The notes under the pieces are model-generated. The model searched no databases. It saw nothing but the letters and a program-made list of their open reading frames with translations, and was not told the DNA's origin. Positions 25,255-39,015 of a stretch of DNA of 64,000 nt are shown here, piece by piece. Position 1 is the first letter of the stretch. Each line of letters begins with the position of its first letter. The position numbers and the translations under genes are program-made. Source of the DNA: Chimonanthus salicifolius (taxonomy: Eukaryota; Streptophyta; Magnoliopsida; Laurales; Calycanthaceae); assembly GCA_013350335.1 (NCBI GenBank), contig CM023540.1, positions 26,019,175 through 26,083,174 of the forward strand, in the 5' to 3' direction.

Positions 25255-25920
25255 AAGGGAAAAAAATGTAGGTGGTCATGATTAGAATCTCTTCACAGAA
25301 GGGGGTTAACTCCTGCTGTAATGGAAGCAATGAATCTTGTTGGGACCAACACCAGGACCAACTCTATCAAATAAACTCATTGCATATCAAACTCAAACCA
25401 TTTCACATAACAATTCCAGCAATTGAGCCATCATATCTCTGCTCGTGAATCTTGATGCCCCTTTTTTCCAGTCTCCAATGCCTAGGCAAATGATTTAAGC
25501 TTCAAAATAACAAAAAAGAGAAAATTAAAATGATCAGTTTCCTTAAAAAAGAGTCGATTTCATAGCATTCAATTGATCTTGGACACTGATTTTCAATGTA
25601 AATATCATACAGAAAACACATACCCGGCATGTTGCATTTTCCTTCTCAACAGAATCATGATACAAAAATTATGGTTTCAGGCATTAGTTTTTGTATCAGA
25701 TCATATACAGAACTGTTAACCAATGCTTTGGAGAAGACAAATACAGATTTCCCAAAAAATGCACCAGCAAAACAAAGTTATATTTCTATCCTTAAATAAG
25801 AATGTTCAGGGCCTTTATACATGAGAGAGAGAACGCAGTTGTCCCCATGCTTCAGTGACTACATTCAGGATCTGGGGACAAGCAGTCTTTATATGACACT
25901 CTAGCACTGAGACAACAAAA

Positions 25921-28900
25921 TCATTCTTCAATGCTAACATCCATCTTCCGTGTCTGAGAATGGAACAGATCTGCTATATCTGCTGATGTGCTGCAATCCT
26001 CTGGCTTCTTGTCAAATACAGAGCGGATGAATCTTGGGAACCTGATTGAGATTCCCTTGGACGGGTGAACCAAACCTATTGCAGCCTGGTGAACTGGTGA
26101 AATCGTGAAATCTGCAATACACAAATATAAGTAGAACTATGCAACTAGTATAGAATTTAATCATCATAAAATGGAAGGCCAAGAGATCTCATATGCACCT
26201 GCGCCTTTTATCTCCCAAACGAGTTCTGGAGAAAACCATACATCAGGTACCTCAACTGTCTGATAATAAGGCGGTTTCTTGGACAAGACTTTTTCACCAG
26301 AAAAGAATTCTTTCATCTGCATATTGAAGTGCCACTATTTTGTGAATATATCCAAAATATATGAATCTCATAAAAGGGATAGACTGTGATTTTGTCAACC
26401 TAGCATTTCCCCTTAAATTTACTTGTAAAGCCAAAGTCATACACATGGCACAGGTGTATGAGGTCCACACTTTATCTACACAATGGCCAAAATTTCATAC
26501 CAATCTTAACCCTTCTTTTGAAGGATAGTCTTTACGATTCAATTCTATGATTCAGTGTTGACAAAATGAATGTTCCATTCTCCAAAATGGACAGCTGTGG
26601 CTTGAATTCAGGTCCATTTACTACTCACGGCAGAGCCAGGCCCTCAATTTCCAGACTGATGAATGAATGATCTTTGTCTAGACTTAAATTTCAGGGTGAT
26701 AGGTAAATGGCTGGAAAGACTGACCTTAATCCAGCCTTAACACTCCCCATCATCACCTCTACCCTAATCTCGGTAAGGGTAGATTTCTTATAGTTTGCCT
26801 GCATTTTAATGGGAAGAAAGATAAACTAACAATTATAGTGCATTATGAGCTGACGTGTTATATACATTTGGATTTGGATAATTCTGCTAGTGTATCAATA
26901 ATGTCAACCTCTATCCAGGAGAGATGCCCATTGTTCAGTATTACACACAATTACATAGTTTCTAGCAAGAATTAGATCATATTGATAATTCAACTTTACT
27001 GTGAATGAGAAACTGCATTATCCAAAAAATGGGTAAAAAAGCTGGCATATTTGAACTACTTGCCAGACTTCATTCTGATTTTGTGTCAATTAGAGCACCA
27101 CTCATTAGCACCAAGCCCTTACTTTTCTCTAGATGGAGTCTATGCTTCCTTGTTAAGGGATGAGCAACATAGAACTGCCATGACATTCAATATCATTTTA
27201 GAAAAGTTTGCTTTGCTTTCTAAGGCCAATCTTCGGCTGAAGGGAAGGCTATTATCTCTAATGACCAATTGGATAATCAGGGTAAGGGAAGCAAAGGGAA
27301 AATTTCCATGGACCAGGGTTTCATACCTTTTGCAAGTAAACAAATCACTTTGTTGATAGTTGCTAGAAGATGCATGGCAAACCTTTTAACTGTCAAGAAG
27401 CCAATCATGCTGCTGAAAGCTGCTTGCTTGATAAGAAGATGGACTCTCAAGCCTCCAAGGATATGGTTCATATTCCTTGTCACGAATATAATTCTCTTTT
27501 TCAAGATCAAATGCAGTTAAGGACCACATTATCCTCTACCTCCTTCGCTATTGCGATCCAAGTGTTTTTGCATACAGAAGCTCCTACTGACATTTTTTCT
27601 ATGCATCACTCCTTTCTTCATTACCTCTTTGAATGTCTGGGTATGTGTGCTTTGCCCATAACTTTCATCCTTCTTGTAGTAAGTCATCAAATTAGTCCAT
27701 TAAATTTTTATTTGTGGGGGATTCCTCTACTAAGAAAGGATACAAATGTAGCCATTCTACCTTCGGTCTTTAGGATGTTTTTATGGATGTACATATTCCT
27801 TACTTTCCAAGGTAAACCTAATCTTGTGTCTTCTCACCTTGTCCTTTCCATTGTCATTGTCATTGATAAATTTACACCATGTCCCTCGAGTATAGTTCCA
27901 ATGGATCCATTGCTCAATATGAAGCTCAACTTGTCGTCAGAGGCTTTACTTAGACATACAACAAAGATAACTTGAGACTTTCCTATGGCTAAACTAACAT
28001 CATTGTGAGTTCGAATATCTATTCTTGCCACTTTCAAATGACATTTTCAACAACTTTACGTCAAAAATGCATTTTTACATGGACATTCAAAAGAAAAAGG
28101 TCCACATGGGCCTTTGCAGAGATTTATTAAATAGGGGGAGCAAGGAAAGTTTTGCAAACTTAGAAAGGCTATCTATGGTTTAAAGTAACCTCCATGACCA
28201 TGGTTCCACAAGTTTGGTATTGCCCTTCTAACCAATGGATTCAAATGTTGTCAACCAGTTCTGTTTTTGTCAAATGATAGCATACCACTACTAATTCTAG
28301 TCGTATATGTCCATGATATTGTTCTCACCAGTAATGATAAAAACACTATTTAGGCTTTAAAAGATTATCACAAGATAGTGTTTGATATCAGAGACTTGGG
28401 ACCTCTTCGGTATTCTCTTGGGATAGAAGAAGTTCATTCCTCTAATGGTATCTGTTTATCTTAAGAAAGGTATGTTCTTGATCTTCTTTAGGAAACTAGT
28501 TATCTTGGTTGTTAACCCACCAATACTCCCTTTGATCAAAATTCAAAACTACATGCAATTGATGATTTTATAAAATTATCCAAGCTTTTTTTAGATGGTG
28601 ACATGACTCAAGCCAACAACGTTTTGGTTCTAACAAGGAGCACTTACCGATTTACTACTAGATCTTGTCAATTATTATCAGAAATTAGCTAGGAAACTAA
28701 TTTATTTGATCATTACCTAAACTAATACATCTCATGTTTTTGGTGTGATTAGCCAATTTATGCATGCACCAAGAGATACTAATCTTCAAGCAGTTTTTCA
28801 TATATTATGGTGCATCAAATGGAGCCCTAGCAGTAGAATATTCTATTCTAATCATGGTCATCTTCAAGGGACACACTTGATGCTAATTGGGTATATTTTT

Positions 28901-31900
28901 TAGATAATCGTCAATTTCCCTAGGAGGAAATTTGGTTTCATGTAAGAGTAAAAAGCAAAAATGTGGTTTTTCATTCCAATGCTGAGGTCAAAAATAAGAG
29001 AAGGAGAATTCCACATGTGAACTCCTACAGCTGAAGGTCTGAACGTGGTCTGAAGGTTCATCTAGTAACATAGTCTGGCCAAACCTAAGGAAAAAGGTGG
29101 CCTTGGTATCACACCCCTCCAATTAAGGAATCAAGCATTATTATGTAAGTGGAATTGGAAGTTTGGAAAAGAAAGGGAAGCATTATGGATAAGAGTTTTA
29201 ACGGCAAGATATGGAGTAGGGGGGAGAGGCAGATGGACTTTAGGAGACACAATGGAAAAAGAGGGCTCCCTGATTGTGAAAAGCTAGGAAAGGGGGAGGG
29301 CCGGGTGGGTAGTACATTTAAAGATAATATTAGACACTCGGTTGGAAACGGCGACCGAACCCTTTTCTAGGAGGAAGCTTGGCTTGGGGAAAGACCCTTA
29401 AAGGATGTCTTTCCTAGATTGTATAGGGTGGCTAGGGACAAGGAAGCAGTCATGAGCGACCAGTATAGGCTAGAGGGAGGCCGAGCTCCATGGCACTTTG
29501 ATTTTAAAAGAAACCTCAGGGACTTCGAACAGGAGAGTTTAGAAGGCATGCAATCCCTTTTGAGGGACTCCTCCTTGTCCATTGAGGAGGAAGACGAATT
29601 AATTTGGACAGGGGAATCCGCTAGAGTCTTTTCGGTCAAATCAATGGTTGGGAGAGTGAGAAACTCAAGCAATGGGCTTTCACTCCCAGGTCTAGCATGG
29701 AAAAACCTAGCCCCACCGAGAGTTCAAGCCTTTTTGTGATGTGTACTATAAGAAAAGACCCTTACCAGAGTACCCTTAAAAAGGAGGGGCTTACTAAATT
29801 CGGAAGATGACCTCCGTTGCCCTTTATGCAACCAAGCGGAGGAAGAGGTGGACCATCTTTTTCTTAAATTGCCCTATCGCGGACCATATGTGGAAAAATT
29901 TCCTCAACCTCATGGGAACACTGTGCTCGATAATTCCTATAGCGGTGTTGTGTGATCATGGTCCATCTCACGCCTTGACTTCCAGAAGGAAAATGGCCTA
30001 GAATACAATTCTCCGCAGCAATCCTTTGGACTTGTTGGAAGGAAAGGAATGCTAGAATTTTTCTGTCAAAGGAGTTGGGGGCCGAGGAATTATTCCAGAA
30101 AGCCAAATAAAGATTGTGCACTTGGCTTTTATCTTGGAAAGACTTCATAGGATCCAAGTTATTGGATTTCTATTAGTCGTGGGAGGGTTCTATGATGGGA
30201 ATCCCAAAAAAAAAATGACCAAGACTAACTACCTGGGTACCACCACAAAAGGGATGCTTCAAGTTCAATGTGGACGGGGCAGCTAAGGGAAAACCAGGAC
30301 CAACAAGAATTGGCGGTGTCCTGCGTGATCATAATGGGGAGCCTTTAGTTGTCTTTCTACAGTTGATTGGTAGAAGAGAATCAAATGAGGCAGAAGCTTC
30401 TTATCATTAGGAAAGCCTTGACTATATTGAATTCCTTGGGGCTGGGTAAATTGGTCATTGAGAGCGACTTGGCAAATGCAATCAAATGGGTATTGGGAGT
30501 GAAGAAACCCTCGTGGAAGTTGGTAACAGTGGTTAGGGAAATAAAGGCTTTACTTAAAGGTCGGGAAATTTCATTTACTAAAAAATTAACAGATCGGCCA
30601 ACGGTGTTGCAGACTTCTTCGCAAAATAAGGAGTAGATTCAACAAGCCAGGTATTTACCATTTGTGACTCATTGGGATAGTGCCTTTGGGATGAAAAGTT
30701 TCTCTTGTTGTTATGTCTTTGATTTTGGACATCTGTGATTATGGGCCGGGTGACTTTGTATTTCTCTTTTTTGTCCCTTGGGTTCATTTCTCCTGAACCC
30801 ATGGTTCTCTTTTTCTTCTATGTACCTTCTTTTTTTTAATGAACTTTTTTCTATTACCGCTCAAAAAAAACTCCTAGCGTTGAAGCAATTTCATAGAGCT
30901 TGGCTTTTCATCTTCTGGTGCTATGATAACACTCTATGACAATTGGTTTTTCACGTACTGGTACTGATGTAGGACACGGAAGCGCTACTCCCGTGTGGAC
31001 TCCACTTCTATTTTTTATTTTCTTTATTTATATTTATTTTATTTAGAAAGTTCGAGTAGAATAGGATTGTTATTTTGGTTTGGGATTTTAGTCTCCTAGT
31101 TTTAGTTCGTTTCCTTTTTGGTTTCGATTAGGTTGCTATTTTCGTTGGAGTCCTAGTTTTAGTAAGGATAGGAAAGCCAAGTCGGTGGCCTTCCCAATCG
31201 AGTCCTAGTGTCCTTTACTATTTTCGTGTGTTTGTTTTCTTATAAATACTAATAGATGTAATAGAGATGCTACACACACGATGGATTATTGAATGAAATT
31301 GCTCAAGGCATAGCCTTTTTCTATCTTTTCCTTCTATCTTTCTTCTTCTTCCTGCCCAATTGCAGGCGTGTTCCGCATCAGGCACTATGACAATACTCTG
31401 ACAATTAAGTTGCTGTCCATATTGCATCAAATCCCATGTTTCATGAGAGAACAAAGTATATATTGAAGTTGATTGTCACTTCATATGATATCATGTTGCT
31501 TCCAACAAGATTGTCACTCCATATGTCAAGTCTAATGATCAGCCTGCTGATGTTCTCACCAAAGCAGTTTATATCTCACAACTTCAAGATCACCACATAA
31601 GCTAGGCTTAATTGACACCTATCTCCAACTTGAGAGCGAGTGTTTAAGGATTATTTCATTTGGTAGTCCTCAGTTTTATGTAAAGAGTCTTATGTATATA
31701 TTTTCTTCTGGTCTTTAGGACCATTTTAACAAGCACAGTTGACTTCCCTAGCATGTATACCTAGTGTTTATCGTGTACAAGCTCCTCTCTGAAAGAGGAC
31801 TCTTTTGTAACATTGAGATACAAAAAAATTACACATTCCTACTCCTTTCATTTAATCAATCTTTTCCCCCTCTTCTCCAATTATTATCACTTACCTCTAT

Positions 31901-34900
31901 ATAGAAAGAATCTGAGAATCCAGACATGACACGACACACACTTTGTAATTCTTCAGTGTCAGGGTTGAAGCATGCCAGAAGGAAAGGGCTGTACCTGAAA
32001 CCGAAAAATGCTCCTTAAAAAGACTTTTCACATAGAAATCAGTAAAAAGGAAATAGCAAGAAGGGAAACCATTCTCAGATCAATACCATCCTGCCTTTCT
32101 CCCATTTCCATGCCAACCCCCAATGGGAACTAAATCAAGGGAGTCATTTAGACCTTCCAAATAATCCCGTTTGACCTGCACCAAAAACCATGGTCCATCA
32201 ATACATTAGACTGCATTTGGATGTCCCAACTAATTTGAGAAGGAATGCCTTGATTTTTGAATCTGTTGTCTACAACATTGCTTTGAGGTAGAAAATGAAG
32301 AAAATATCAAGCCAACAAATATGTTCAAGAAAATGCCATCATCCCTGACATAAAAGAGGAATACTGACTCTCACCTAAACATCTTTTTCTTTTCTTTTTT
32401 GAGCAGTAACAAAAGAAATTTTATTAAAAGAAAACAGAGTACAGCAACAAGAGAAACAGGGTCTACAAGCATTAGAGCCAAACAACAAGAAAAAGGAACA
32501 ACAATCAACAAAAACTAGTACAAATAAACATCTTATATATCTTCATAATGAATGATACCATATATTGTTGTAATAATAAGAATAATAAGCATACCAATTT
32601 ATGGTTACAGGGATCCAGTTATCAGAGATCAAATTAATATACCTTTAACCATGTATCAGTACGCTTCGATGCTGCATATCCAGCATCAACATCTAGAGAT
32701 TTTATCATGATTCCTTCACACGAGGAGTAAAATGCATCTTCAAGAAATGAGTTTATCTTAGTCAAAGTGGCTTCGGCATGCAAGCATGCTTCATCAGCTT
32801 CCACCTACCCAAAAATAAAAAAAAGAAGGAAGTAACATCTAGCAAAACCAGTCAAGCAAATAAACAAGCAAAGTTGACACTTACTGTTATTTCCTTTGCA
32901 TATTCAAAGTAGCCCGACTTTTCTACATTAAACAAATCCTTCAAACCTAGTGTTAAGAGAAATATAACAGGAATACATTCAAGATTTTAAACACATGGTG
33001 ATTCCTGATAGGAAAAGGAAATAGAATATGAAGAGAGAATAAAAATAGGGACAGTGGTCAGGAAAAGAACATACGTTTTCTCCTTTGACGTAGGGGAACA
33101 GCCAACAATCTGTTAACAAGAACATGTATCAGATCACCTGACATCGAAATCCCCTTTAGCCAATGATATAGAACCAATTAGAAATTCTGGTAATGGATAA
33201 TTCAATAGTTGATTTAACTCATTTAATGTTTTCAGTACAGCCTACAAACAAAAGAAAGCATCCCTTCAAAATGCATTTATTTATCGTTCTTATTTGGATT
33301 TCAGTGTTCTTCCAAAGAAGGAATAACTTAGGCAACGTAAACACAATCACCTATATTTATAACACCTTCATACCAATATCATCAAGCAATTCTAGATAGT
33401 GTTTCCCCACTTTCTTTTTGGACGACAGTAAAAGGTTTTATTAAGGGGAAAAAAATTAAAGTGGAATTTTTTTTAGCAGTAACAAATAGAATAAATTATA
33501 TTAAAAAAGGAGTGCAGTATTTGAGGCTGCATCATTGGGTCTAAAAGGTATAGACCCACAGGATGCCAATAGGAAAAAAAGTACATCATATCCAAAAAGC
33601 CTATGAATACATTAAAAAACACCTATGAAATACAACAAAAAGACTCCTCCACCTGTGATCTATCAAATGTGCAACACTCTAGTCATAGTAGAATCCACCC
33701 CATTTTTAGCAAAAAAATCAACTACACCGTTTGCCTATCTTTGGAACATGACGAAAGAGATCTCTCTTCCTAAACAGACCGCTTTAATTTCCCTCACAAT
33801 TGTGATCAATCTCCAAGGGGGGTTTTTAAGCCCTGACGCCCACTTTATCGTGTTTGTAGAATCCCTTCCACAATCAATTCCCCCCTCCCTAGGTGAGACC
33901 ATATGGACAAGGCGCTCTTAGTGCTAATAAGTTCTGCCTCATTTGAATCCTTCAAGACCTATTGACTCAGAGAAATTATTGATGTCTTGCCGTTACAGTC
34001 ACATAGCACTCCTCATATGCCCGTTGGTCCCAGTTTTCCCCTCGCCCCCATAAACATTAAATTTGTGTGTGTTCGGTCCGGGGGAACTCCAGGAAGCTTG
34101 AACCCTAGGTCTCCTTAGCCCCCTACCTAGACAAGCCATCTCAAGAGTTGAGGAAATTCATTAACGTCATACCCTTGAACTCTTCCCCAACAAAGAGCCA
34201 CGTCAACAACCTCCACTTGGCTTTTTGAATCAGATCATTTTCCTCCGACATCTTATGTTCGAAAATTCTAACATTTCTCTCTCCACAAAGTCCAAAGAAT
34301 AGCCGGTGGAATGGTGTTCCAAGCCGCTCTAATCATAGGACTGGGTTGTCAAATGGTCCAGGACTGATGATTCCTTCACATGTTCATTGAAACACACAAG
34401 AAACCCCAGCATATTTGCAAAGCTTATCTACAATTTCCTGTCCACATGGCACTCAGCAGACAAATGATTGGTGTCCTCTGAGTGACCACAAAAAGTGCAT
34501 TGGAGGTTATCTACAGTTAAGGGTTGATCTAGTCAGAATCTTCCATTTCATAGCACACCACACAAGGATCTGCACTCTTGGGGGGGCAAGGCCTCTCCAG
34601 TCTAAATCCAACATTGGATCCTCCTCATTTTGTTGTTGAAGGGCTTCTTTTATCAACACCTTAACAGAAAAAAACCCCGGAGGAGTCTCCAACCCACAGT
34701 AACTCGTCACCCTCTCCCATGGCAAGGGGGAACTCTCTTGGCCTCCTTTGCAATTCCTCTAAACTCTCATGTTCAAATACCCTAAGCTCCCTACGAAAGT
34801 TCAAATGCCATGAGATAGTGCCTTGGTTCTCAATGTAGCAATCCTTAACAAAGGCTTGTCTATCTCTAGCAATTCTGTATAATCTAGGGTAGGCCTCATT

Positions 34901-37900
34901 TAATCGCTTGTCTCCAATCCATAGATCTAATCAAACCGGGTCCTACCCCCAATTCCCACCACCAACCATAGGTTAACCTGAAAAATGTGACCCAATGGAC
35001 TACCACTTGTAACTACCCGGATTTTTGGGTAATTAAATAAATCATTTAATTTAAAATCTAAGTCGAGATAGAATGTGACCCACCATGGCGCTTTTCTCTC
35101 TTCAAGCAACATCAAGGACTCTACGCCATAGAGATTGGACCTCATTATCATATCAACAAAGCATCATTTCAAAATCAATAGAGTTGACTACTTTGAGTTC
35201 TATGAATTATATTAATATATTGGTAAAACCAATAAAGTTGACTGCTTTGAGTTCTATGAATTATAATTAATATATTGGTTCAAGGAGACACAAACAAAAG
35301 TTTTTAGTTTCTCTTACGAAAAGGGGCAGGGCAGAGGGTATGGGGTTGGGCTAATTTGCCATGCATGAAAACTTGAAAAGACAATTGGTCAGTAGGATTT
35401 TGAACCTCTGAAGTCAAAGGGGTAGAGACTTAGAATTCATCACTAGATGAGTATTAACTAAGCATTCAATAAATCTTATAATAGTTAGTAAAACAAATGG
35501 ACAAAAAAAAATAAGGTCATTGTCATACAACTGAGCCATTTATGCCTATGTGCAACAGAATCATGGACAAAAACATCAATTCCATTAATTAATTTTGAAT
35601 AACGTTTGAGACATTACAGACCCAAAAAAAAAAAAAAAAAGACAAAAATCAAAGAATATTTAGTAAGTAAGGTCAAAGGCAAAGATCTAAGCTATTGGCA
35701 CCCATATGATATAGATCTAGGTTTAGGTCACCAACAATGTGAAATCATTCAAAAAGAATAATACTAACATGCATTTATATTTAGTTTTAACAACTAACAA
35801 TCAAATTGAAAATAATTATTAAAAATACTCAAATTTCATTGTTAAGAGCAAGAGTTTGTAAGATTAGATATAACTTAAAGCCTCAAAAAAAAAAATATAT
35901 ATATATATATAAGGTCTAGGTTGTTTTTAAAATATATGTATATTTAAAATACGAAAAACAAAAACTTTCCAAAAATAGAAAAAAAAATTATAAAATAGAA
36001 CATGCAACATGTTTCCTTTTTTGGAATGATTAAACCATTAAAGCATTCCAAGGCTTACAATCAAGTACGAACTAAATCCACTTTTTCCATTAAAAACCTT
36101 AAAAATAATCCAAATCCACTCTTAGTGGAAGAGTTCCAAATGAGATACATAAAAGTGCAAGTCATTTTAAATCTTGCTATGCATTTTTGATACCCCAAAA
36201 CTATGTATGATGGTCAATTTTGGATTTCCCAACACTTAACACATAAAACGGTAACATGCTAGAAAAGAATGGAAAACCCCCACTTCCTGACTCGTATATA
36301 ACCAAGTTACTGCACATCTCTTTATACAAATTGTCAAAATAGTGTATCATCTGATAATACTGGTCAAAATGAGCGAAATATGTATCTAGCTGACTCCAAT
36401 TTATCAAGGTAGACGTTGACCAATATGCAACATTTATCAGCTGATTGTGAATCGTGATCTCAACTCCCTTGGATAAATGTATATGTCAAATTATCAAAAT
36501 TGATCTACCTTATAAATGACATATACTTTCAGTTTAACTTCATGCCATATCGAGCCAATTTTTAGCTTCTAAAAGGTAGCAAACATAGTAGGAACAAATG
36601 ACCAATGAATCATTGAAATGCTAAAAATTAATCCAAGACAAGTTTTTTGGATCATTACTGCTCTCCATTAGCAAACATGATATCGAAGACGAAGACGCAA
36701 ATGTCAACCTGCATGATGATAAATTGATACATTAACAAACTATGCCATGGTGGTAGAAAGGAGAAATGTGCATTGTAAATGCTAAAAGACCATACACAGC
36801 CCCTATGTAGGGTTAGAGGCTACAGATCACAGGCACAAGAAAGAGAGGTTGACCACTAAGAACGTAGAGGGAACAGATAAAGAAAGACATATTCGATTGT
36901 GGGATGATTGATTAGATGGTTTATAATATGGTCAAATGGAGAAGTAGAACTCGTAAAGCCGAACCGAGATAGATGGGATTCTAGCTTATGATGCTGATGA
37001 TTTTGTTCTTGCAACACTTTTTTTGAAGGTAACTTCATTAATCAAAAACAAAAGAAGGGATACAAGAAAGACAAAAAAAGGTAGGCCAAAAGGAACCCAC
37101 AACACGGAAAAAACCACAAAAACCCGTCCCAACCCATTACAAAGAGTTTGTTTATAATTTCCGTAGATAAACAAGAATTTGTTTATAATTTGCAACTCTT
37201 CTTTAATTTGAATAAAATATAGAATCATATAGTTCATTTTCTTGTCAAGTACATTCTCCCTACAAATAGGATTGTTTGTTGGAAACATTAAATGATAATT
37301 TGAGGTAGTATCAGAGCATCTCACCTTTCTTATGCCAACTAGTAGACATGATTCGAAGTTTGGATGAAATAAAGCAACATGTTTTTTTTTCAAGTAGAAC
37401 CATTGATGCACTATACCTTTATACTATCCAGTGAAATAGAAGAATCTTTACCCCCTCTTTCTCGTGAAGAAAGACGTTGAAAGGGCATTAGCTTGTATCC
37501 ATTTTTCCTATCAACTGCAACTACCTGGGGGACAAAAAGGTGATCTCTTACATATAAACCATGAATACAGAAGAGAAAGCATTAAGAGCTACCAATTAAG
37601 ACAATAAAAAAAAGGAAAATTATTCTACCCCTATAGGGCCTTTGGCCTACCATTCATGAATGTGAAAAACTCAACCACCTACCACCCAAACCCCTTTTAT
37701 GAAAGCAACCAGATTGTGCCCCGCCATAGATTGATCACATCTTATACACGTGATTATGTCCACCAAAACCAATTAAAATTAATCAAGCAGCATGTGATAA
37801 TCCAATAGTGTGCACATTCCAATCAGGAGCAAAATATGGATGATGCAACTCATGGCTATCAGTTCTATTTCGCTTCATTTCATTTCAGATGAAATGGTAC

Positions 37901-39015
37901 AAATCGTTCCATTTCAATAAGTTACTAGGTGTCACCCTCCTGAAAGTTTTTGTTCCAGTGATTCCTGTATGTTAAGAGCTTCATCGGTTATACACTGTTT
38001 TCAGCCAAAAAACTAGGGAAGAGCAGGGAGGAGACGAGGAGAGTTTCACTTCTCAGTAATACCCTTTCTTCTATTCAAAAGTAAGGGTATTATAGTCTGT
38101 TTAGAGTTAATAACTTAAAAGGTTGTATTTTATATTAAGGCCCTACTTTCCTCTCAAAAGCAAGTGTGTTATGGTCATTTTAGAATTTATTAAAAATAAG
38201 AAAGAATGGGATAAGAAACAATAGTAGCTGGAGACAGAATGAGAAGTGACTGTGGACCATGGAGCTAGGACCAAAAGAGGGGAGGTTATTATCATTATTA
38301 TTCTTTACTATTCTTTCTTATTGTATTTAACCATTGTCGTGTATCCACTTTATTAACTCATAAAATTTTAAAATAGAATATTCATTTTTTAATCAATGCA
38401 AGTACAAAATCAAACTTATACTCCTAAGTCTAAAAAGCTTATGCCTATCATCATTATATTTGTTCAAGAAATTAGTTATAAACTAATGATAATGGGATGG
38501 AGTTATTTGTGGCAAGACAAGATAATGAAACAAATAAAATACAGAAACATTTCATTTAGTTGGCAAACTGAGGCAGCCTCTTATACAAAATTGACAACTA
38601 TGATGCAACTTGGAGGAGTTAAAAAGTTGAGCAATTTGGATTCTAGAAGTTGGGTCAAGAATAAGAAAATTGAAATGACCATAAAGTACTTTCCAAGCAG
38701 ACATCAGTATACAACTACTTCTATAAAAATAATTCAATAGTCAAGTGGTGCATAGAACAATTGTTAAAATTAGCTCCAACTGACTAACACAGTAAATCAA
38801 TAATTTCCAATAAACTAAAGAATAGGGACTGCAAATTGGCAAAAGAATGATATACCTCTGCATCCAAAACAAAAGTCATGGCAGAATCTGTACATGATTC
38901 TTTAATTATATTCACCAGATCTGGGAACCTGGATGTTGTTTCATCCCCATTTCGGGAAAAAACTTTCACAGACCCATCCATCAATTTGTGGATTTGAGCA
39001 CGTTGACCATCATAC
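25921..39015 (-). CDS. LIG6: LIG6 exons 11-20: ligase catalytic core and OB fold
   Basis: Exon 11 begins with the last base of the catalytic Lys codon and encodes motif I (KYDGQRAQIH), then FSRNGDETTSRFPDL and motif III (FVLDAE). Exon 13 has motif IIIa (VFVFDIMFANG). Exon 16 has motif IV (CEGIMIKS, E1213-K1218). Motif V (WLKVKRDY) spans exons 16/17. Exons 17-20 encode the OB fold with GNGRKAGWYSPFLLACF and the final RFPRFIRSVFD (motif VI region, about 1363-1373), ending HSQTRKMDVSIEE. All nucleotidyl-transfer motifs appear intact. Confidence 0.93.

Larger units (their letters stand above)
23119..25800. other. Intergenic region between ASF1 and the LIG6 3' end
   Basis: AT-rich, with no gene recognised. 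It includes a SINE fragment (24401-24451), a GA run (about 25074-25100) and an AT run (25211-25250). About 25800-25920 is probably the LIG6 3' UTR. Confidence 0.5.
27050..31640 (+). mobile_element. Degraded Copia retrotransposon interior (split by two later insertions)
   Basis: In LIG6 intron 18, antisense to the gene. Remnants in order: gag with Arg/Gly-rich linker and zinc-knuckle-like LHGKPFNC region (27130-27440); integrase C-terminal part (GYSSTKKGYKC-like, about 27715-27760); reverse transcriptase (KLRKAIYGLKQ-like near 28160; YVHDIV at 28306-28323, where active elements have YVDD); and RNase H (HIASNPMFHERTKYIE near 31410-31470; DQPADVLTKA near 31535). It is interrupted at about 28990-30870 by a LINE and at 30965-31380 by a solo LTR. 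Many stops and frameshifts are present. No flanking LTRs of its own were recognised. Confidence 0.85.

Noticed and set aside
27370..27975. 201-codon open frame as a gene
   Set aside because: Its parts align in mixed frames with Copia gag and integrase patterns; it is a fortuitous frame through a relic.
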